Position numbers and translations under genes: made by a program. From assembly GCF_051020975.1 (NCBI RefSeq), contig NW_027478160.1, positions 7,214,001 through 7,278,000 of the forward strand: a stretch of 64,000 nt of DNA, read 5' to 3'. The stretch comes from Osmia lignaria lignaria (lineage: Eukaryota; Arthropoda; Insecta; Hymenoptera; Megachilidae). The notes beneath the pieces are model-generated. The model was given only the letters and a program-made list of their open reading frames with translations. It searched no databases and had not been told where the DNA came from. Positions 1 through 9,987 of this stretch are shown here, piece by piece (positions within the stretch are counted from its first letter, which is position 1; every line of letters begins with the position of its first letter).

Positions 1-53
1 TACAAAAAAGGTCTCTTAACATTTTGCCATAGCTCGCTTCGTTTCCGAGAGAT

Positions 54-278
54 TTGCAGATATATCTCAAGGGAAGGGGCCTGACGGACATATTTCGAGA
101 TATTTCTTCTTCTTGTTGTTCTTCTTCTGCGCAGCTAAGCTGGAAGTGGCATTTGCAGCTCGCAATAGTGCAGAGATATCTCAAAGAAAGGGGCCACGGT
201 GTTTCTGTATCTCTATTATGTTGGTGCGGCTTCGGAACTTTTAAATATCTTGATATATCTCGAGAACTACGCTTCTGA
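54..278 (+). other. Recurrent 74-codon open frame of the satellite, judged non-coding
   Basis: The same frame recurs in most units. It begins at TTG, not ATG, and ends in TGA at CTGATCA. The conceptual product starts MQIYLKGRGLTDIF and resembles no family I know. Reasons to reject it: eukaryotic genes rarely start at TTG; stops occur in the copies starting at 2630, 3274, 5206, 7779 (TGA), 12607, 17437, 20653, 49630, 50274, 51562, 52206 and 54460 (TAG); single-base indels shift it in others; the two common middle haplotypes differ by amino-acid changes (QLAI versus RLAL); and a second overlapping frame stays open in some copies. One chance frame copied about 199 times explains the pattern. Confidence 0.85.
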
Positions 279-922
279 TCAAAAAATATCATAGAACATA
301 AATTGTAGGAAACATAATTCTCTACAAAAAACGTCTCTTAACATTTTGCCATAGCTTGCTTCGTTTCCGAGATATTTGCAGATTTATCTCAAGGGAAGTG
401 GCCTGACGGACATATTTCGAGATATTTCTTCTTCTTGTTGTTCTTCTTCTGCACAGCTAAGCTGGAAGTGGCATTTGCGGCTCGCACTAGTGCAGAGTTA
501 TCTCAAAGAAAGGGGCCACGGTGTTTCTGTATCTCTATTATGTTGGTGCGGCTTCGGAACTTTTAAATATCTTGATATATCTCGAGAACTACGCATCTGA
601 TCAAAAAATATCATAGAACATAAAAAGTAGGAAACCTAATTCTCTACAAAAAAGGTCTCTTAACATTTTGCCATAGCTCGCTTCGTTTCCGAGATATTTG
701 CAGATTTATCTCAAGGGAAGGGGCCTGACGGACATATTTCGAGATATTTCTTCTTCTTGTTGTTCTTCTTCTGCACAGCTAAGCTGGAAGTGGCATTTGC
801 GGCTCGCACTAGTGCAGAGTTATCTCAAAGAAAGGGGCCACGGTGTTTCTGTATCCCTATTATGTTGGTGCGGCTTCGGAACTTTTAAATATCTCGATAT
901 ATCTCGAAAACTACGCTTCTGA

Positions 923-1258
923 TCAAAAAATATCATAGAACATAAATTGTAGGAAACATAATTCTCTACAAAAAAGGTCTCTTAAGATTTTGCCATAGCT
1001 CGCTTCGTTTCCGAGATATTTGCAGATATATCTCAAGGGAAGGGGCCTGACGGACATATTTCGAGATATTTCTTCTTCTGGTTGTTCTTCTTCTGCGCAG
1101 CTAAGCTGGAAGTGGCATTTGCAGCTCGCAATAGTGCAGAGATATCTCAAAGAAAGGGGCCACAGTGTTTCTGTATCTCTATTATGTTGGTGCGGCTTCG
1201 GAACTTTTAAATATCTTGATATATCTCGAGAACTACGCATCTGATCAGAAAATATCAT
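923..1258 (-). other. Occasional 111-codon minus-strand open frame, judged non-coding
   Basis: This frame starts with ATG (MIFSDQM or MIFFDQM) and spans a unit junction. Full-length versions also appear at 3499-3834, 26670-27005, 30212-30547, 33110-33445 and 37938-38273. In ordinary units GAGTTATCTC gives an in-frame TAA on this strand. The frame opens only where that word is GAGATATCTC, GAGTGATCTC or GTTGTCTC. Opening by unrelated point changes in different cassettes points to chance, not a maintained gene. Confidence 0.8.
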
Positions 1259-2951
1259 AGAAGATAAAAAGTAGGAAACTTAATTCTCTACAAAAAAGGT
1301 CTCTTAACATTTTGCCATAGCTCGCTTCGTTTCCGAGATATTTGCAGATTTATCTCAAGGTAAGGGGCCTGACGGACATATTTCGAGATATTTCTTCTTC
1401 TTGTTGTTCTTCTTCTGCACAGCTAAGCTGGAAGTGGCATTTGCAGCTCGCAATAGTGCATAGTTATCTGAAAGAAAGGGGCCACGGTGTTTCTGTATCT
1501 CTATTATGTTGGTGCGGCTTCGGAACTTTTAAATATCTTGATATATCTCGAGAACTACGCATCTGATCAAAAAATATCATAGGACATAAAAAGTAGGAAA
1601 CTCAATTCTCTACAAAAAAGGTCTCTTAACATTTTGCAATAGCTCGCTTCGTTTCCGAGATATTTGCAGATTTATCTCAAGGGAAGGTGCCTGACGGACA
1701 TATTTCGAGATATTTCTTCTTCTTGTTGTTCTTGTTCTGCACAGCTAAGCTGGAAGTGGCATTTGCGGCTCGCACTAGTGCAGAGTTATCTCAAAGAAAG
1801 GGGCCACGGTGTTTCTGTATCTCTATTATGTTGGTGCGGCTTCGGAACTTTTAAATATCTCGATATATCTCGAAAACTACGCTTCTGATCAAAAAATATC
1901 ATAGAACATAAATTGTAGGAAACATAATTCTCTACAAAAAACGTCTCTTAACATTTTGCCATAGCTCGCTTCGTTTCCGAGATATTTGCAGATTCAGCTC
2001 AAAGGAACTGGCCTGACGGACATATTTCGAGATATTCCTTCTTCTTGTTGTTCTTCCTCTGCACAGCTAAGCTGGAAGTGGCATTTGCAGCTCGCAATAG
2101 TGCAGAGTTATCTCAAAGAAAGGGGCCACGGTGTTTCTGTATCTCTATTATGTTGGAGCGGCTTCGGAACTTTTAAATATCTTGGTATATCTCGAGAACT
2201 ACGCATCTGATCAAAAAATATCATAGAACATAAATTATAGGAAACATAATTCTCTACAAAAAAGGTCTCTTAACATTTTGCCATAGCTCGCTTCGTTTCC
2301 GAGATATTTGCAGATATATCTCAGGGGAAGGGGCCTGACGGACATATTTCGAGATATTTCTTCTTCTTGTTGTTCTTCTTCTGCACAGCTTAACTGGAGG
2401 TGGCATTTACAGCTCGCAATAGTGCAGAGTTATCTCAAAGAAAGGGGCCACGGTGTTTCTGTATCTCTATTATGTTGGTGCGGCTTCGGAACTTTTAAAT
2501 ATCTTGATATATCTCGAGAACTACGCATCTGATCAAAAAATATCATAGTACATAAAAAGTAGGAAACCTAATTCTCTACAAAAAAGGTCTCTTAACATTT
2601 TGCCATAGCTCTCTTCGTTTCCGAGATATTTGCAGATTTATCTCAAGGGAAGGGGCCTGACGGACATATTTCGAGATATTTCTTCTTCTTGTTGTTCTTC
2701 TTCTGCACAGCTAAGCTGAAAGTGGCATTTGCAGCTCGCAATAGTGCAGAGTTATCTCAAAGAAAGGGGCCACGGTGTTTCTGTATCTCTATTATGTTGG
2801 TGCGGCTTCGGAACTTTTAAATATATTGATATATCTCGAGAACTACGCATCTGATCAAAAAATATCATAGAACATAAAAAGTAGGAAACTTAATTCTCTA
2901 CAAAAAAGGTCGCTTAACATTTTGCCATAGCTCGCTTCGTTTCCGAGATAT
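1020..2951 (+). repeat. Six-unit block, copy 1 of the 8-unit register
   Basis: The units starting at 1020, 1342, 1664, 1986, 2308 and 2630 match those at 3596, 3918, 4240, 4562, 4884 and 5206 in order, at an offset of 2576 bp. Shared rare variants include GATCAGAAAATATC with GAAGATAAAAAG, CATAGTTATCTG, GGAAGGTGCC, TTGGTATATC and CTGAAAGTGG. Scattered single-base differences separate the two copies. Confidence 0.85.
1360..1422 (+). other. Splice-like GT-AG pair within a unit
   Basis: Five units carry CAAGGTAAGG or CATGGTAAGG where most have CAAGGGAAGG: those starting at 1342, 3918, 5528, 6171 and 8101. This creates a donor-like site. The branch-like word CTGAC and the long pyrimidine tract ending CTGCACAG follow, giving a 63-nt GT-to-AG interval (1360-1422 here; also 3936-3998, 5546-5608, 6189-6251 and 8119-8181). 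The acceptor-like half is present in nearly all units. Use as an intron would require transcription, for which there is no evidence here. Confidence 0.3.
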
Positions 2952-3595
2952 TTGCATATTTATCTCAAGGGAAGGGGCCTGACGGACATATTTCGAGATA
3001 TTTCTTCTTCTTGTTGTTCTTCTTCTGCACAGCTAAGCTGGAAGTGGCATTTGCGGCTCGCACTAGTGCAGAGTTATCTCAAAGAACGGGGCCACGGTGT
3101 TTCTGTATCCCTATTATGTTGGTGCGGCTTCGGAACTTTTAAATATCTTGATATATCTCGAGAACTACGCTTCTGATCAAAAAATATCATAGAACATAAA
3201 CTGTAGGAAACACAATTCTCTACAAAAAACGTCTCTTAACATTTTGCCATAGCTCGCTTCGTTTCCGAGATATTTGCAGATTCAGCTCAAAGGAACTGGC
3301 CTGACGGACATATTTCGAGATATTTCTTCTTCTTGTTGTTCTTCTTCTGCACAGCTAAGCTGAAAGTGGCATTTGCAGCTCGCATTAGTGCAGAGTTATC
3401 TCAAAGAAAGGGGCCACGGTGTTTCTGTATCTCTATTATGTTGGTGCGGCTTCGGAACTTTTAAATATCTTGATATATCTCGAGAACTACGCATCTGATC
3501 AAAAAATATCATAGAACATAAATTGTAGGAAACATAATTCTCTACAAAAAAGGTCTCTTAACATTTTGCCATAGCTGGCTTCGTTTCCGAGATAT

Positions 3596-5527
3596 TTGCA
3601 GATATATCTCAAGGGAAGGGGCCTGACGGACATATTTCGAGATATTTCTTCTTCTTGTTGTTCTTCTTCTGCGCAGCTAAGCTGGAAGTGGCATTTGCAG
3701 CTCGCAATAGTGCAGAGATATCTCAAAGAAAGGGGCCACGGTGTTTCTGTATCTCTATTATGTTGGTGCGGCTTCGGAACTTTTAAATATCTTGATATAT
3801 CTCGAGAACTACTCATCTGATCAGAAAATATCATAGAAGATAAAAAGTAGGAAACTTAATTCTCTACAAAAAAGGTCTCTTAACATTTTGCCATAGCTCG
3901 CTTCGTTTCCGAGATATTTGCAGATTTATCTCAAGGTAAGGGGCCTGACGGACATATTTCGAGATATTTCTTCTTCTTGTTGTTCTTCTTCTGCACAGCT
4001 AAGCTGGCAGTGGCATTTGCAGCTCGCAATAGTGCATAGTTATCTGAAAGAAAGGGGCCACGGTGTTTCTGTATCTCTATTATGTTGGTGCGGCTTCGGA
4101 ACTTTTAAATATCTTGATATATCTCGAGAACTACGCATCTGATCAAAAAATATCATAGAACATAAAAAGTAGGAAACTCAATTCTCTACAAAAAAGGTCT
4201 CTTAACATTTTGCAATAGCTCGCTTCGTTTCCGAGATATTTGCAGATTTATCTCAAGGGAAGGTGCCTGACGGACATATTTCGAGATATTTCTTCTTCTT
4301 GTTGTTCTTGTTCTGCACAGCTAAGCTGGAAGTGGCATTTGCGGCTCGCACTAGTGCAGAGTTATCTCAAAGAAAGGGGCCACGGTGTTTCTGTATCTCT
4401 ATTATGTTGGTGCGGCTTCGGAACTTTTAAATATCTCGATATATCTCGAAAACTACGCTTCTGATCAAAAAATATCATAGAACATAAATTGTAGGAAACA
4501 TAATTCTCTACAAAAAACGTCTCTTAACATTTTGCCATAGCTCGCTTCGTTTCCGAGATATTTGCAGATTCAGCTCAAAGGAACTGGCCTGACGGACATA
4601 TTTCGAGATATTCCTTCTTCTTGTTGTTCTTCCTCTGCACAGCTAAGCTGGAAGTGGCATTTGCAGCTCGCAATAGTGCAGAGTTATCTCAAAGAAAGGG
4701 GCCACGGTGTTTCTGTATGTCTATTATGTTGGTGCGGCTTCGGAACTTTTAAATATCTTGGTATATCTCGAGAACTACGCATCTGATCAAAAAATATCAT
4801 AGAACATAAATTGTAGGAAACATAATTCTCTACAAAAAAGGTCTCTTAACATTTTGCCATAGCTCGCTTCGTTTCCGAGATATTTGCAGATATATCTCAA
4901 GGGAAGGGGCCTGACGGACATATTTCGAGATATTTCTTCTTCTTGTTGTTCTTTTTCTGCACAGCTAAGCTGGAAGTGGCATTTACAGCTCGCAATAGTG
5001 CAGAGTTATCTCAAAGAAAGGGGCCACGGTGTTTCTGTATCTCTATTATGTTGGTGCGGCTTCGGAACTTTTAAATATCTTGATATATCTCGAGAACTAC
5101 GCATCTGATCAAAAAATATCATAGAACATAAAAAGTAGGAAACCTAATTCTCTACAAAAAAGGTCTCTTAACATTTTGCCGTAGCTCTCTTCGTTTCCGA
5201 GATATTTGCAGATTTATCTCAAGGGAAGGGGCCTGACGGACATATTTCGAGATATTTCTTCTTCTTGTTGTTCTTCTTCTGCACAGCTAAGCTGAAAGTG
5301 GCATTTGCAGCTCGCAATAGAGCAGAGTTATCTCAAAGAAAGGGGCCACGGTGTTTCTGTATCTCTATTATCTTGGTGCGGCTTCGGAGCTTTTAAATAT
5401 CTTGATATATCTCGAGAACTACGCATCTGATCAGAAAATATCATAGAAGATAAAAAGTAGGAAACTTAATTCTCTACAAAAAAGGTCTCTTAACATTTTG
5501 CCATAGCTCGCTTCGTTTCCGAGATAT
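3596..5527 (+). repeat. Six-unit block, copy 2 of the 8-unit register
   Basis: Partner of 1020-2951, 2576 bp downstream. Private changes include CTACTCATC near 3811, CTGGCAGTGG near 4004, TATGTCTATT near 4717 and CTTTTTCTGC near 4951. The last of these is shared with the unit at 7457, which links this copy to the third cycle. Confidence 0.85.
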
Positions 5528-5848
5528 TTGCAGATTTATCTCAAGGTAAGGGGCCTGACGGACATATTTCGAGATATTTCTTCTTCTTGTTGTTCTTCTT
5601 CTGCACAGCTAAGCTGGAAGTGGCATTTGCAGCTCGCAATAGTGCAGAGTTATCTCAAAGAGAGGGGCACGGTGTTTCTGTATCCCTATTATGTTGGTGC
5701 GGCTTCGGAACTTTTAAATATCTTGATATATCTCGAGAACTACGCATCTGATCAAAAAATATCATAGAACATAAAACGTAGGAAACTTAATTCTCTACAA
5801 AAAAGGTCTCTTAACATTTTGCGATAGCTCGCTTCGTTTCCGAGATAT
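5528..5848 (+). repeat. 321-bp unit with -1 in GGGGCCACGG
   Basis: Reads GAGAGGGGCACGG near 5669, with one C lost. The same deletion is in the units at 6814 and 8101. It carries the donor-like GGTAAGG. Confidence 0.9.
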
Positions 5849-6492
5849 TTGCAGATTTATCTCAAGGGAAGGGGCCTAACGGACATATTTCGAGATATTT
5901 CATCTTCTTGTTGTTCTTCTTCTGCACAGCTAAACTGGAAGTGGCATTTCCAGGTCGCAATAGTGCAGAGTTATCTCAAAGAAAGGAGCCACGGTGTTTC
6001 TGTATCTCTATTATGTTGGTGCGGCTTCGGAACTTTTAAATATCTTGATATATCTCGAGAACTACGCGTCTGATCAAAAAATATCATAGAACATAAAAAG
6101 TAGGAAACATAATTCTCTACAAAAAAGGTCTCTTAACATTTTGCCATAGCTCGCTTCGTTTCCGAGATATTTGCAGATTTATCTCATGGTAAGGGGCCTG
6201 ACGGACATATTTCGAGATATTTCTTCTTCTTCTTGTTCTTCTTCTGCACAGCTAAGCTGGAAGTGGCATTTGCAGCTCGCAATAGTGCATAGTTATCTGA
6301 AAGAAAGGGGCCACGGTGTTTCTGTATCTCTATTATGTTGGTGCGGCTTCGGAACTTTTAAATATCTCGATATATCTCGAAAACTACGCTTCTGATCAAA
6401 AAATATCATAGAACATAAATTGTAGGAAACATAATTCTCTGCAAAAAAGGTCTCTTAACATTTTGCCATAGCTCGCTTCGTTTCCGAGATAT

Positions 6493-6813
6493 TTGCAGAT
6501 ATATCTCAAGGGAAGGGGCCTGACGGACATATTTCGAGATATTTCTTCTTCTTGTTGTTCTTCTTCTGCACAGCTAAGCTGGAAGTGGCATTTACAGCTC
6601 GCAATAGTGCAGAGTTATCTCAAAGAAAGGGGCCACGGTGTTTCTGTATCTCTATTATGTTGGTGCGGCTTCGGAACTTTTAAATATCTTGATATATCTC
6701 GAGAACTACGCATCTGATCAGAAAATATCATAGAACATAAAAAGTAGGAAACTTAATTCTCTACAAAAAAGTCTGTTAACATTTTGCCATAGCTCGCTTC
6801 GTTTCCGAGATAT
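6493..6813 (+). repeat. 321-bp unit with -1 after the A-tract
   Basis: Reads CAAAAAAGTCTGTTAAC near 6770 in place of AAAAAAGGTCTCTTAAC. The same deletion plus the C-to-G change recurs in the unit at 10676, so the two share an ancestor. Confidence 0.9.
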
Positions 6814-7134
6814 TTGCAGATTTATCTCAAGGGAAGGGGCCTAACGGACATATTTCCAGATATTTCTTCTTCTTGTTGTTCTTCTTCTGCACAGCTAAAC
6901 TGGAAGTGGCATTTCCAGCTCGCAATAGTGCAGAGTTATCTCAAAGAGAGGGGCACGGTGTTTCTGTATCCCGATTATGTTGGTGCGGCTTCGGAACTTT
7001 TAAATATCTTGATATATCTCGAGAACTACGCATCTGATCAAAAAATATCATAGAACATAAAAAGTAGGAAACATAATTCTCTACAAAAAACGTCTCTTAT
7101 CATTTTGCCATAGCTCTCTTAGTTTCCGAGATAT
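6814..7134 (+). repeat. 321-bp unit with -1 in GGGGCCACGG
   Basis: Same one-base loss as the units at 5528 and 8101, near 6952, in an otherwise different unit (AAACTGG with CCAGCTCG). This suggests transfer of a short tract by conversion. Confidence 0.9.
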
Positions 7135-7456
7135 TTGCAGATTTATCTCAAGGGAAGGGGCCTGACGGACATATTTCGAGATATTTCTTCTTCTTGTTGT
7201 TCTTCTTCTGCACAGCTAAGCTGGAAGTGGCATTTGCAGCTCGCAATAGTGCAGAGTTATCTCAAAGAAAGGGGCCACGGTGTTTCTGTATCTCTATTAT
7301 GTTGGTGCGGCTTCGGAACTTTTGAATATCTTGATATATCTCGAGAACTACGCGTCTGATCAAAAAATATCATACAAGATAAAAAGTAGGAAACTTAATT
7401 CTCTACAAAAAAGGTCTCTTAACATTTTGCCATAGCTCGCTTCGTTTCCGAGATAT

Positions 7457-8421
7457 TTGCAGATATATCTCAAGGGAAGGGGCCTGACGGACATATTTCG
7501 AGATACTTCTTCTTCTTGTTGTTCTTTTTCTGTACAGCTAAGCTGGAAGTGGCATTTACAGCTCGCAATAGTGCAGAGTTATCTCAAAGAAAGGGGCCAC
7601 GGTGTTTCTGTATCTCTATTATGTTGGTGCGGCTTCGGAACTTTTAAATATCTTGATATATCTCGAGAACTACGCACCTGATCAAAAAATATCATAGAAC
7701 ATAAAAAGTAGGAAACCTAATTCTCTACAAAAAAGGTCTCTTAACATTTTGCCGTAGCTCTCTTCGTTTCCGAGATATTTGCAGATTTATCTCAAGGGAA
7801 GGGGCCTGACGGACATATTTCGAGATATTTCTTCTTCTTGTTGTTCTTCTTCTGCACAGCTAAGCTGAAAGTGGCATTTGCAGCTCGCAATAGTGCAGAG
7901 TTATCTCAAAGAAAGGGGCCACGGTGTTTCTGTATCTCTATTATGTTGGTGCGGCTTCGGAGCTTTTAAATATCTTGATATATCTCGAGAACTACGCATC
8001 TGATCAGAAAATATCATAGAAGATAAAAAGTAGGAAACTTAATTCTCTACAAAAAAGGTCTCTTAACATTTTGCCATAGCTCGCTTCGTTTCCGAGATAT
8101 TTGCAGATTTATCTCAAGGTAAGGGGCCTGACGGACATATTTCGAGATATTTCTTCTTCTTGTTGTTCTTCTTCTGCACAGCTAAGCTGGAAGTGGCATT
8201 TGCAGCTCGCAATAGTGCAGAGTTATCTCAAAGAGAGGGGCACGGTGTTTCTGTATCTCTATTATGTTGGTGCGGCTTCTTAACTTTTAAATATCCTGAT
8301 ATATCTCGAGAACTACGCATCTCATCAAAAAATATCATAGAACATAAAAAGTAGGAAACTCAATTCTCTACAAAAAAGGTCTCTTATCATTTTGCCATAG
8401 CTCTCTTCGTTTCCGAGATAT
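7457..8421 (+). repeat. Three-unit block, third cycle of the 8-unit register
   Basis: The units at 7457, 7779 and 8101 match those at 4884, 5206 and 5528 at an offset of 2573 bp. That is eight units minus the net three bases deleted in between. Shared markers are CTTTTTCTG, the CTGAAAGTGG stop, GCCGTAGCTC, GATCAGAAAATATC and the GAGAGGGGCACGG deletion. Confidence 0.8.
8101..8421 (+). repeat. 321-bp unit with -1 in GGGGCCACGG
   Basis: Third copy of the deletion, near 8241. It also has CTTCTTAACTT in place of CTTCGGAACTT and GGTAAGG at 8119. Confidence 0.9.
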
Positions 8422-9702
8422 TTGCAGATTTATCTCAAGGGAAGGGGCCTGACGGACATATTTCGAGATATTTCTTCTTCTTGTTGTTCTTCTTCTGCAC
8501 AGCTAAGCTGGAAGTGGCATTTGCAGCTCGCAATAGTGCAGAGTTATCTCAAAGAAAGGGGCCACGGTGTTTCTGTATCTCTATTATGTTGGTGCGGCTT
8601 CGGAACTTTTAAATATCTTGATATCTCTCGAGAACTACGCGTCTGATCAAAAAATATCATAGAACATAAAAAGTAGGAAACTCAATTCTCTACAAAAAAG
8701 GTCTCTTAACATTTTGCAATAGCTCGCTTCGTTTCCGAGATATTTGCAGATTTATCTCAAGGGAAGGGGCCTGACGGACATATTTCGAGATATTTCTTCT
8801 TCTTGTTGTTCTTCTTCTGCACAGCTAAGCCGGAAGTGGCATTTGCGGCTCGCACTAGTGCAGAGTTATCTCAAAGAAAGGGGCCACGGTGTTTCTGTAT
8901 CTCTATTATGTTGGTGCGGCTTCGGAACTTTTAAATATCTCGATATATCTCGAAAACTACGCTTCGGATCAAAAAATATCATAGAACATAAATTGTAGGA
9001 AACATAATTCTCTACAAAAAACGTCTCTTAACATTTTGCCATAGCTCGCTTCGTTTCCGAGATATTTGCAGATTCAGCTCAAAGGAACTGGCCTGACGGA
9101 CATATTTCGAGATATTTCTTCTTCTTGTTGTTCTTCCTCTGCACAGCTAAGCTGGAAGTGGCATTTGCAGCTCGCAATAGTGCAGAGTTATCTCAAAGAA
9201 AGGGGCCACGGTGTTTCTGTATCTCTATTATGTTGGTGCGGCTTCGGAACTTTTAAATATCTTGATATATCTCGAGAACTACGCATCTGATCAAAAAATA
9301 TCATAGAACATAAAAAGTAGGCAACTTAATTCTCTACAAAAAAGGTCTCTTATCATTTTGCCATAGCTCTCTTCGTTTCCGAGATATTTGCAGATTTATC
9401 TCAAGGGAAGGGGCCTGACGGACATATTTCGAGATATTTCTTCTTCTTGTTGTTCTTCTTCTGCACAGCTAAGCTGGAAGTGGCATTTGCAGCTCGCAAT
9501 AGTGCAGAGTTATCTAAAAGAAAGGGGCCACGGTGATTCTGTATCTCTATTATGTTGGTGCGGCTTCGGAACTTTTAAATATCTTGATATATCTCGAGAA
9601 CTACGCATCTGATCAAAAAATATCATAGAACATAAAAAGTAGGCAACTTATTTCTCTACAAAAAAGGTCTCTTATCATTTTGCCATAGCTCTCTTCGTTT
9701 CC

Positions 9703-9724
9703 GAGATATTTGCAGATTTATCTC
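9703..9724. repeat. Short inverted repeat GAGATA / TATCTC
   Basis: Six-base perfect arms flank a ten-base spacer across the chosen unit start. Related GAGATA and TATCTC words recur within the unit (TTTCGAGATATTTC, GTTATCTCAAAG, GATATATCTCGAG), so several alternative short hairpins are possible. The arms are too short to claim a functional structure. Confidence 0.4.
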
Positions 9725-9851
9725 AAGGGAAGGGGCCTGACGGACATATTTCGAGATATTTCTTCTTCTTGTTGTTCTTCTTCTGCACAGCTAAGCTGGA
9801 AGTGGCATTTGCAGCTCGCAATAGTGCAGAGTTATCTCAAAGAAAGGGGCC
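9712..9851 (+). repeat. Internal 26-bp direct repeat pair, 114 bp apart
   Basis: The 26 bases at 9712-9737 and at 9826-9851 match at 23 positions. Both run GCAGA, then TTATCTCAA, then AAGGGGCC, with three substitutions. The same pair is in every unit inspected, for example 56-81 and 170-195 in the first copy. Sequence outside the 26 bp aligns poorly, so this is either the remnant of an old internal duplication or two copies of a conserved short motif, such as a protein-binding site. The 114-bp spacing is not half the unit, so the unit is not a simple dimer. Confidence 0.75.
9761..9784 (+). repeat. Pyrimidine mirror repeat with triplex potential, one per unit
   Basis: A 10-nt arm TCTTCTTCTT is followed by the centre GTTG and then by the exact mirror of the arm, TTCTTCTTCT. 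All arm bases are pyrimidines. Mirror-symmetric homopyrimidine arms of at least 10 nt with a short spacer are the classical requirement for an intramolecular triplex (H-DNA). The element recurs at the same offset in nearly all units; the first copy is 105-128. Units with the GATTCAGCTC head often carry TTCTTCCTCT in the second arm, which breaks one position. Units near 18775, 21991 and 35191 have lost one triplet. Whether it forms a triplex in cells is inference. Confidence 0.8.
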
Positions 9852-9936
9852 ACGGTGTTTCTGTATCTCTATTATGTTGGTGCGGCTTCGGAACTTTTAA
9901 ATATCTTGATATATCTCGAGAACTACGCATCTGATC

Positions 9937-9987
9937 AAAAAATATCATAGAACATAAAAAGTAGGCAACTTAATTCTCTACAAAAAA
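9937..9987. other. Cluster of three A-tracts at the unit junction
   Basis: A6 at 9937-9942, A5 at 9956-9960 and A6 at 9982-9987 lie within about 50 bp. Their centres are about 18.5 and 26.5 bp apart, so helical phasing is only approximate. In B-tail units the middle tract is AAATTG and only two full tracts remain. Intrinsic curvature or nucleosome exclusion at the junction is possible but unproven. Confidence 0.4.

Larger units (their letters stand above)
1..8421 (+). repeat. Region with a decayed 8-unit higher-order register
   Basis: About 26 units. Diagnostic variants return every eight units (2576 bp): the AAGGTAAGG unit at 1342, 3918 and, with changes, 6171; the TTGTTCTTGTTCTGC unit at 1664 and 4240; the GATTCAGCTC head with ATTCCTTC at 1986 and 4562; TTCTTTTTCTG at 4884 and 7457. 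Between these anchors single units have been replaced or changed, so the register is old or has been eroded by conversion. Confidence 0.8.

Noticed and set aside
54..278. Conserved small cysteine-rich secreted or toxin-like peptide family
   Set aside because: The Ser/Cys-rich stretch (SSSCCSSS) is the frame's reading of the TTC/TTG pyrimidine tract. The start is TTG and many copies are broken.
923..1258. Minus-strand ATG gene of 111 codons
   Set aside because: Open only in the few units where a TAA is changed by chance. It crosses unit junctions and is not maintained.
9700..9720. CENP-B box
   Set aside because: TTCG occurs several times, but none has the spaced A and CGGG required by the known motif, on either strand.
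9891..9920. TATA-like promoter at TTTTAAATATCTTGATATATC
   Set aside because: AT-rich words are expected at 39% G+C, no gene lies downstream, and nothing distinguishes this site from other AT-rich stretches.
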